DNA of 20,813 bases from Woeseia sp. (GTDB lineage Bacteria; Pseudomonadota; Gammaproteobacteria; Steroidobacterales; Woeseiaceae), in contig JABIUH010000032.1 of NCBI GenBank assembly GCA_018701055.1, positions 1 through 20,813 of the forward strand, written 5' to 3'. Every line of letters begins with the position of its first letter. The stretch's first letter is position 1. This document shows, in pieces, positions 15,175-20,813 of the stretch. A program made the translations under genes and the position numbers. The notes beneath the pieces were generated by a model. The model had not been told where the DNA came from and searched no databases. It saw only the letters and a program-made list of their open reading frames with translations.

Positions 15175-16935
15175 GTGGAGCAGACGGTGGAACGAATAGG
15201 GCGAATTACCAATTCTAAAGGTTTTGTATGGATAATCCTGACCGTACCACTCCTGTGGTTGATTTATGCGTGGCAAACAGAGGTGCTTTTCTACGGAGAG
15301 GTGATTCATATCTCGGGAGAATTCTCGGCGCGATTACTGATCTTAACCATGGCCATTACGCCTTGCCGCCTGATGCTTCCGGCTGCCGCATGGCCAAGGT
15401 GGCTGCTGCGCCGGCGTCGCTATATTGGCGTCGCAGTGTTCGCTTACGCGTTACTACACACGCTGGTCTATTTGGATAGAAAGCAGACGCTTGATCTGAT
15501 ATTGGAGGAAGGCGCTGATTTTTCGATGTGGACTGGCTGGCTGGCATTCGGCATTTTCTTGGTTCTGGCGATGACGAGCAATGATCGAATGGTGCAGATT
15601 TTAATGCAGGGTTGGAAGAATCTGCACCGCTGGGTTTATTTGGCTGCAGCACTGACATTCATTCACTGGATTTTGGTCGCATTTGATTTTGTGCCCGGGC
15701 TCGTGCACCTTCTTGTCTTGCTTGGTTTTGAACTGATCAGGGTCTGGAAAAAAAAACAAATGCGACGTGATAAAAAAAACATAAGAAGGCTGTCGGACTG
15801 TCACAACGTGACTGATCTGCGCGCGTTGGCCAAAAGAAATTTGCCTTGGCCGATATTCAATTATCTGGATGGTGGTGCCGACGATGAATTGTCATTGAGT
15901 CGTAATTCGGACGCCTTCAACGACTATGAGTTGCTTCCAACACAATTGTCGGATGTAAGTCGAATCGACATAAAGACGACTGTTTTGGGTCAAGAAATCG
16001 AATGGCCGGTGTTCCTGGCACCAACGGGCGCATCGCGCCTTTTTCATCACGAATCAGAAGCGGCCGTTATTAAAGCTGCGCATAAATTTGGCACGATTTA
16101 TAGCTTATCCACACTCGCCACGACCTCGATTGAAGATGTCGCTGCTATATCAGCGGGCCCGAAAATGTATCAGGTATACATATTTAAGGATCGCGCGATT
16201 ACCCGGGATTTTGTCGAGCGTTGTAAGCAGCAGAATTACAAGGCGCTGTGTCTAACGGTTGATACGCCCGTCGCAGGAAATCGCGAAAGGGATCTAATTA
16301 CAGGATTTGGCGTGCCGCCAAAAATTAATTTTCGTAGCGCGATGAGTTACGCACGGCATTTTCCCTGGACGGTTCGCGCACTGTTAAACCCTCAGTTCGA
16401 TATGGTCAATGTAACCAGTAGCCCAAGCGCATCGAAAGAAATTGGTGATGGAGTGATGGAATACATTAATAGCCAATTCGACCGCTCGATCAATTGGAAA
16501 GATGTCGAGTGGTTGGCTAGTTTATGGGATGGACCGTTAGTCATTAAAGGCCTGCAAACGGCCGAAGATGCAAAGAAAGCCGTCGACGCTGGCGCGACCG
16601 CCGTGATGCTGTCCAATCACGGAGGGCGGCAACTTGAGACATCGCCGGCGCCAGTTGATTGCATTGCACCGGTCGCCGATGCGGTTGGCGATAAGCTTGA
16701 AATTATCTGTGACGGTGGTATTCGACGCGGTACGCATGTCCTAAAAGCGCTTTCTCTTGGCGCTACTGCGTGCAGTATTGGGCGCGGATATCTTTTCGGT
16801 CTCGCGGCCGGTGGGCAGCGCGGCGTCGAACATGCACTCGGACTCCTGCGCTCAGAAGTCGAACGTGGCATGGCGCTTGTTGGTTGTAAATCCGTGCAAG
16901 AGTTGAGCGGTCGATACGTCCAGCGGCGCCGCTAG
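15175..16935 (+). CDS. Fusion of an MsrQ/YedZ-like heme membrane domain with an FMN-dependent alpha-hydroxy-acid (lactate-type) dehydrogenase
   Basis: A 586-residue protein. Residues 14-192 form about six helices of the ferric-reductase-like MsrQ (YedZ) type, with histidines at His95 (AYALLHTLVY), His151 (NLHRWVYLAAA) and His164 (FIHWILV) where MsrQ binds b-type heme. Residues about 205-584 are an FMN-dependent alpha-hydroxy-acid dehydrogenase of the LldD type: FNYLDGGADDE, LAPTGASRLFHHESE, LTVDTPVAGNRERDL, active-site Lys458 (VIKGL), His482 and Arg485 (SNHGGRQ), and the phosphate-binding CDGGIRRGTHVLKALSLGA. Predicted role: oxidation of an L-2-hydroxy acid at the cytoplasmic face with electrons passed to the membrane heme. 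The join lies in a lysine-rich linker coded by two A-runs; ATG 15760 (Met196) could start a free dehydrogenase. GTG 15175 is chosen for AGAAGG 9 nt upstream; GTG 15187, with GGAG, is an alternative. The frame continues upstream without homology, antisense to the HhH gene. Confidence 0.85.
   Translation: MEQTVERIGRITNSKGFVWIILTVPLLWLIYAWQTEVLFYGEVIHISGEFSARLLILTMAITPCRLMLPAAAWPRWLLRRRRYIGVAVFAYALLHTLVYLDRKQTLDLILEEGADFSMWTGWLAFGIFLVLAMTSNDRMVQILMQGWKNLHRWVYLAAALTFIHWILVAFDFVPGLVHLLVLLGFELIRVWKKKQMRRDKKNIRRLSDCHNVTDLRALAKRNLPWPIFNYLDGGADDELSLSRNSDAFNDYELLPTQLSDVSRIDIKTTVLGQEIEWPVFLAPTGASRLFHHESEAAVIKAAHKFGTIYSLSTLATTSIEDVAAISAGPKMYQVYIFKDRAITRDFVERCKQQNYKALCLTVDTPVAGNRERDLITGFGVPPKINFRSAMSYARHFPWTVRALLNPQFDMVNVTSSPSASKEIGDGVMEYINSQFDRSINWKDVEWLASLWDGPLVIKGLQTAEDAKKAVDAGATAVMLSNHGGRQLETSPAPVDCIAPVADAVGDKLEIICDGGIRRGTHVLKALSLGATACSIGRGYLFGLAAGGQRGVEHALGLLRSEVERGMALVGCKSVQELSGRYVQRRR
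15748..15779 (+). other. Paired poly-A tracts at the fusion junction
   Basis: Nine consecutive A (15748-15756) and eight consecutive A (15772-15779) flank an in-frame ATG at 15760, exactly where the membrane domain ends and the dehydrogenase begins. Such runs are prone to polymerase slippage and could give a truncated membrane domain or separate products. They are also places where an assembly error could create or hide a frameshift. Confidence 0.6.
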
Positions 16936-17193
16936 CCGGGGCATTCCGATGAGTACATTTGCGCAGGTGCATCCTAATGACTTCGTTTAGCGGATAGTCG
17001 CCGAGACTCTAATCCAGAAACAAAGAATTCGATAATTCACTGGTTTACCGAGAATTAGTCGTGTGGTTCAAAATCCGAAACTGCAGAAATACACTCGAAA
17101 ATAGAGCATATAGGCTAATTGCGAGTAAACTCGAGTGGCGTTTTACATCAAGATTATTGTTGGTTACACGACGAAATTGTTGAAGAGGTAAGT
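16936..17193 (+). promoter_or_regulatory. Promoter and probable long leader of the cold-shock gene
   Basis: 258 bp without a gene. Closest to the csp start the sequence has a strong Shine-Dalgarno (GAAGAGGT, 17182-17189) four nucleotides before ATG 17194. A short dyad CGAGT-AA-ACTCG sits at 17122-17133. Cold-shock genes often carry structured leaders of 100-160 nt; this interval is long enough for one, but no conserved cold-box is recognised. Confidence 0.4.
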
Positions 17194-17406
17194 ATGTCTG
17201 GTGAAAGAGTGACGGGTACCGTTAAGTGGTTCAATGATGACAAAGGGTTTGGCTTCGTTGAGCACGAAGGTGGACAAGATGTATTTGTTCATCATAGTGC
17301 GATTCAAATGGAAGGCTTTAAGACGCTGAAAGAAGGTCAGAAGGTCTCCATGGAAGTGACAGACGGCCAGAAAGGCCCGCAGGCGGAAAACGTAATCGCC
17401 GAATAG
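17194..17406 (+). CDS. Cold-shock-domain protein (CspA family)
   Basis: A 70-residue single cold-shock domain, the normal length for CspA-like RNA chaperones that bind single-stranded RNA/DNA and melt secondary structure. Both nucleic-acid-binding motifs are intact: RNP1 KGFGFV (about residues 17-22) and RNP2 VFVHH (about residues 30-34), with GTVKWFND at the start of the fold. The ATG at 17194 was chosen for homology and its Shine-Dalgarno; an in-frame ATG at 17119 would add 25 unrelated residues from the leader. Transcribed alone, between the fusion gene and the multiheme cytochrome gene. Confidence 0.96.
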   Translation: MSGERVTGTVKWFNDDKGFGFVEHEGGQDVFVHHSAIQMEGFKTLKEGQKVSMEVTDGQKGPQAENVIAE

Positions 17407-17502
17407 TTATTGGTAGTTTGTGGTTTACTTAGGTTTCTTTAAACTGAACAAATCACAGCGGCCGGCTGCAGTGTGTCTCTGACGAGATTGGCAAAATGAA
17501 CC

Positions 17503-19824
17503 ATGATTATGCAGCCCGCGTTAGTCGCGATGTTTGATTCAGATATTGCGCGGGTGCTGCTGCGCCGCATAAACCTCTTTTTCTTCATCGTCCTGGCTGG
17601 ATGTTCGTCCGCCGATAAATCCGAAACCGCGTTACAAATCGAGATCCCGCAATACTCGGGATCGGAAGCCTGCGGGGCTTGTCATGAGACCCAATTTTCC
17701 CGTTGGGAGAATTCGCATCACGCACAGGCCATGCAGCATGCATCGGTTGATTCAGTGCGTGGCGATTTTTCCGACGCAGAGTTTCAGCATTTCAATACGA
17801 CCAGCAAGTTCTATCAACGCGACGATGAGTTTTTCGTGTTGACCGATAATGCAGAAGGTATTTTGCAGGAATTTCAGATTGCTTACACTTTCGGTGTCGA
17901 ACCCCTGCAACAATATCTAATTGAATTCATTGACGGCCGTATGCAGGCACTTCCGCTTGCGTGGGATTCTCGTTCCGACGCGGACGGCGGACAGAAGTGG
18001 TTTCATCTTTATCCAAATGAACCCATCGAAAGTGAAGATCCGTTGCATTGGACTGGCCGTGAGCACAACTGGAATTTTATGTGCGCGGAATGTCATTCGA
18101 CTAACCTGGTCAAAAACTATGCTGCGGACGCGGATTCGTATGCGTCGACCTGGTCGGAAATTAGCGTCGGCTGTGAAGCGTGTCATGGTCCCGCATCCAA
18201 TCATGTCAACCAAGCGGCGAGCGGAGAGTTCAACAATCGATTTGGATTGGTGCTCGACCTGGACGACGCCGGGCGTGCGACGTGGGAAATGAACTTAGAG
18301 ACAGGGATAGCAGCACGCACGGAATTTCGCACGCAGATTCCAAAACAACCAGAGGCTTGTGGTCGCTGTCATTCCCGGCGCGCCGTATCTGCAGCCGACT
18401 ACCAGTTTGGGCGACCCTTGCTGGATACGCACACCCCCGTTTTGCTGGACGAAGGCCTGTATTTTGCGGACGGCCAGGTGCACGACGAGGTTTACGTTTA
18501 TGGCTCCTTTATTCAAAGTCGCATGTACCAGGCGGGGGTTAGTTGTAGTAACTGCCACGATCCGCATAGTGGCGAGCTACACACCGGGCCCGATCCAAAT
18601 TCGGTTTGCGCAGGATGCCACTTGCCGACGCGCTTTGCCGCAACGGAACATCATCGGCATGAAGCGGAGTCTGTCGCCTGTGTTGACTGCCATATGCCGG
18701 CTCGCGATTACATGGTCATCGACAGCCGACGCGATCATAGTTTTCGGGTGCCTCGACCCGATCTTACTGAGGCGACTGGTTCGCCGAATGCGTGCAACCA
18801 ATGTCACGATGATGAGGACCCCGCATGGGCAGTTGCTGCTTTGAACCGTTGGTATGGTGCTAGCGACCGGCCACATTTCGGGCTTGCTCTGCATGCTGCC
18901 AGTGGCGGTTCCCCTGATGCGAACATTGAGCTCCTGACGGCCATAAATGCCCCCGGGACGCCACCGATCGCTAAGGCGACCGCATTGTCAGTACTGCGAC
19001 CGCCATTGTCCCAAGGCGCCGCAAACACGATTCAAGAGGCTCTGAGTTATGGAGATCCTTTGGTTCGGATCGGTGCTCTGCGGGCGCTTTCCGGATTGCA
19101 ACCAGACGCGCAAGCAGAGTTAGCCGGGCCGCTGCTGTCTGATTCCATTCTTTCTGTGCGAATCGAAGCAGCGCGAATTCTATCGCCGTTGCGTTCCGTA
19201 ATGCCGGTGAGGTTCGTGAGCCCATTTTCGACCGCCGAAATCGAAATGATTGCCGCGTTGGATGAAAGTGCAGAAAGACCGGAGTCGCGCGCCTATTTTG
19301 CAAGCCTTCGTATTGACGCGGGCGATATTGTGGGTGCGGAACAGGAATTTGCGCAAGCGCTATCAATGGAACCTAACTTTACGACCGCGAGAATAAATTT
19401 TGCTGACATGTATCGGCAAGCTGGTCGTGATAGCGATGCAGAAGAAGTGTTACGTGAAGGTTTGGCGTTGACACCAGACTCAGCCGCCTTACGCCATTCA
19501 TTGGGTCTCGTGCTAGTCCGTATCGGCCGTCAGGACGATGGCTTGCTTGAGTTACGACGAGCGATGGAACTGGATCAAGTTAATCCACGCTATTCTTTCG
19601 TTTATGCGATAGCACTAAATTCTCTTGGCCAATCACAAGCGGCAACAGAGTTTCTTTTCTCTATCAAAGACCAATTTCTTTACGATTTCGACATTCACTG
19701 GGCATTGGCAACAATGCTGCGCGATCAGGGGCGATTCAATGCGGCGCGCGACATAGCCAGCGATCTTGTAGAAAGATTTCCGGATGCATCACAGGTGACT
19801 TCGCTGCTCGACTCATTACCGTGA
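17503..19824 (+). CDS. Octaheme c-type cytochrome lipoprotein with HEAT/TPR-like C-terminal repeats
   Basis: 773 residues. A lipobox LAGC (Cys34) after a hydrophobic stretch predicts a lipoprotein exposed to the periplasm. Eight CxxCH heme sites follow: CGACH (57-61), CAECH (194-198), CEACH (224-228), CGRCH (286-290), CSNCH (348-352), CAGCH (369-373), CVDCH (393-397) and CNQCH (431-435). From about residue 440 to 570 there are helical HEAT-like repeats (YGDPLVRIGALRALSGL, LLSDSILSVRIEAARIL), and from about residue 590 tetratricopeptide-like repeats (AEQEFAQALSMEPNFTTARI, AEEVLREGLALTPDSAALRH, GLLELRRAMELDQVNPRYSF). Architectures of this kind, cytochrome c554/doubled-CxxCH plus TPR, occur in environmental bacteria; no substrate is known to me. 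Start choice is uncertain: ATG at 17503, 17509 or 17530 all keep the lipobox. The last would give a more typical 24-residue signal. Convergent with the TSUP gene, 23 bp apart. Confidence 0.88.
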   Translation: MIMQPALVAMFDSDIARVLLRRINLFFFIVLAGCSSADKSETALQIEIPQYSGSEACGACHETQFSRWENSHHAQAMQHASVDSVRGDFSDAEFQHFNTTSKFYQRDDEFFVLTDNAEGILQEFQIAYTFGVEPLQQYLIEFIDGRMQALPLAWDSRSDADGGQKWFHLYPNEPIESEDPLHWTGREHNWNFMCAECHSTNLVKNYAADADSYASTWSEISVGCEACHGPASNHVNQAASGEFNNRFGLVLDLDDAGRATWEMNLETGIAARTEFRTQIPKQPEACGRCHSRRAVSAADYQFGRPLLDTHTPVLLDEGLYFADGQVHDEVYVYGSFIQSRMYQAGVSCSNCHDPHSGELHTGPDPNSVCAGCHLPTRFAATEHHRHEAESVACVDCHMPARDYMVIDSRRDHSFRVPRPDLTEATGSPNACNQCHDDEDPAWAVAALNRWYGASDRPHFGLALHAASGGSPDANIELLTAINAPGTPPIAKATALSVLRPPLSQGAANTIQEALSYGDPLVRIGALRALSGLQPDAQAELAGPLLSDSILSVRIEAARILSPLRSVMPVRFVSPFSTAEIEMIAALDESAERPESRAYFASLRIDAGDIVGAEQEFAQALSMEPNFTTARINFADMYRQAGRDSDAEEVLREGLALTPDSAALRHSLGLVLVRIGRQDDGLLELRRAMELDQVNPRYSFVYAIALNSLGQSQAATEFLFSIKDQFLYDFDIHWALATMLRDQGRFNAARDIASDLVERFPDASQVTSLLDSLP

Positions 19825-19847
19825 GTGTTCGCAACTAAAACAGAATT

Positions 19848-20606
19848 CTACAGCCCGCTAATTCCGTCCCACGTAAGTTTAAGGCCGACGAAAAATAAAC
19901 TACCGTAGACAAACTTAAAGAAAAATTCTTGCGATACTCTTTTGTGCAGCCAAAAGCCCAGCAGTATCGATATTGGCGCAAGCATCATGAGCGCTAATGA
20001 TGTCTTAAGGTTGCTTGCATCCAGTTGACCTAGCCACGCATACGGAACCAATTTGACGTAATTGGCAACCGCAAAAAATACGGCGGTTGTTGCGACAAAA
20101 GCCGTCTTGTCCAGTCCGCGGCGCAGCAAATACATGCCGAGCGGAGGGCCCCCGGCATGGGCGACGAAACTGGTAAATCCGGATATTGCGGCCGCCATGA
20201 TGCCAATGACAGGGCCAAAATTTTTCTGACGAGCGCTGCCGGATCGCAGGTGTTGTAGCCAGTGATGCAAAGTGAATGCGATTGAGATTGTGCCCAGCAG
20301 CAGCAGAATGATTGCCGGGCTCATCTCGCTGAAAAGCAGAGTGCCAGACGCGATGCCGATAAATAAAGCGGGAATGATAAGTTTCAATTCAGGCCATACC
20401 CACTGGCCGCGGAACGTCCACAAAGCGACCAAGTCCATTGCGCAAAGGATGGGTAGGAGGATGGCAGCCGCCTGCAGCGGAGAAACGACCAATGCCATCA
20501 AAGGCACTGCGATGACCCCCAGACCGCCTGCGAAACCGCCCTTGGAAATGCCGTAAATCATGACGGCAGGTATCGCGACGAGGTAGAAATAAGGGTCAGT
20601 GATCAA
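19848..20606 (-). CDS. TSUP-family permease (TauE/SafE-type sulfite/organosulfonate exporter)
   Basis: About 252 residues with about eight transmembrane helices. The first family repeat is seen in IPAVMIYGISKGGFAGGLGVIAVPLMAL and the second in GFTSFVAHAGGPPLGMYLLRRGLDKTAFVATTAVFF, both characteristic of TauE/SafE proteins that move sulfite, sulfoacetate or similar anions across the inner membrane. The substrate of this copy is unknown. The frame is open back to 20714, but residues upstream of LITDPYFYLVAIP are encoded partly by an intergenic palindromic repeat, so the TTG at 20606, where family members usually begin, is the better start although no clear Shine-Dalgarno sequence precedes it. 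Confidence 0.85.
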   Translation of the reverse strand: MITDPYFYLVAIPAVMIYGISKGGFAGGLGVIAVPLMALVVSPLQAAAILLPILCAMDLVALWTFRGQWVWPELKLIIPALFIGIASGTLLFSEMSPAIILLLLGTISIAFTLHHWLQHLRSGSARQKNFGPVIGIMAAAISGFTSFVAHAGGPPLGMYLLRRGLDKTAFVATTAVFFAVANYVKLVPYAWLGQLDASNLKTSLALMMLAPISILLGFWLHKRVSQEFFFKFVYGSLFFVGLKLTWDGISGL

Positions 20607-20689
20607 GGGTAAGCCCGGTACTTGGGTGGCGCAAAGGATAGCAGGGCTCGCGGCTGGTCTTGGCCGAGATGGTGTGAAAGCGACTTGTC

Positions 20690-20771
20690 CGTCATTGCGA
20701 GCACAGCGAAGCAATCCATAAAGCGCTGAGTTAACTGGATTGCTTCGTCGGCTACGCCTCCTCGCAATGAC
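20690..20771. repeat. Long imperfect palindrome of the CGTCATTGCGAG...GAAGCAATCC type
   Basis: The left arm starts CGTCATTGCGAG (20690-20701) and ends GCGAAGCAATCC (to 20717). The right arm mirrors it, from GGATTGCTTCG (20737-20747) to CTCGCAATGACG (20760-20771). The centre is AT-rich and includes GTTAAC. Arms with these words recur in intergenic regions of many bacterial genomes as REP/MITE-like repeats; that recurrence is from general knowledge, as only one copy is seen here. Confidence 0.8.
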
Positions 20772-20813
20772 GATTTTACTATTTTCACACAGCCTCCGCC
20801 GGTCGCGGCGCCA

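Noticed and set aside
16922..16933. Perfect palindrome AGCGGCGCCGCT at the end of the fusion gene
   Set aside because: It codes for the last Arg residues, has no loop or U-tract, and is likely chance in GC-rich codons rather than a terminator.
17458..17476. CAGC-GGCCG-GCTG hairpin after the cold-shock gene
   Set aside because: A 4-bp stem with no U-tract; chance occurrence is likely.
20607..20714. N-terminal extension of the TSUP permease to ATG 20714
   Set aside because: The extension is partly encoded by the palindromic repeat and lacks hydrophobic or family sequence; homologues begin near LITDPYFYL.
1..20813. CRISPR arrays, tRNA, rRNA, prophage or a complete insertion sequence
   Set aside because: No regularly spaced repeats, cloverleaf-like TTCGA/anticodon patterns, rRNA blocks, integrase or full transposase were seen on either strand.

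Overview
The window looks like chromosomal DNA of a free-living, respiring, Gram-negative bacterium, most likely a pseudomonadotan and probably a marine-type gammaproteobacterium. This is inferred from family resemblance (heme A synthase, secreted lipoproteins and c-type cytochromes, aromatic acyl-CoA chemistry, TSUP exporter); no rRNA or tRNA gene is present to confirm it. TGA is an ordinary stop codon here.

Layout. (1) 84-4292, + strand: the end of an aromatic catabolic operon. It holds a two-domain flavoprotein of the salicylyl-CoA 5-hydroxylase / 2-aminobenzoyl-CoA monooxygenase-reductase type, then the alpha and beta subunits of a Rieske non-heme-iron ring hydroxylase, all overlapping or 1 nt apart. 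(2) 4293-4885: a scar of decayed insertion sequences, where an IS256-family left end appears to have landed in an IS3-family transposase remnant. (3) 4886-5338: a GNAT acetyltransferase with a TTG start. (4) 5403-7828, - strand: a secreted M24 metallopeptidase followed by a secreted DUF6152-type gene that keeps one reading frame but carries two in-frame stops. (5) 7993-11365, - strand: an Lrp/AsnC regulator, heme A synthase and formate-tetrahydrofolate ligase. (6) 11594-13368, + strand: a NorC-like cytochrome c and a NorB-like heme-copper-oxidase-superfamily subunit. (7) 13389-15095, - strand: an MFS transporter and a small exported helix-hairpin-helix protein. (8) 15175-16935, + strand: a fusion of an MsrQ/YedZ-like heme membrane domain to an FMN-dependent alpha-hydroxy-acid dehydrogenase. 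(9) A cold-shock protein, an octaheme-HEAT-TPR lipoprotein and, on the - strand, a TSUP permease next to a long palindromic intergenic repeat.

Three things stand out. The NorB-like protein aligns without gaps to cytochrome c NO reductase around its active site, but one FeB histidine and two conserved glutamates are replaced, and a low-spin heme histidine has become methionine. It is therefore probably not a conventional NO reductase. The membrane cytochrome-flavodehydrogenase fusion resembles flavocytochrome b2 in logic but uses an integral membrane heme domain. The octaheme lipoprotein with HEAT/TPR-like repeats has no assigned function. Together with heme A synthase, these place several unusual electron-transfer genes within about 10 kb, though nothing in the sequence shows that they act in one pathway.

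No CRISPR array, tRNA, rRNA, integrase or complete insertion sequence was seen.
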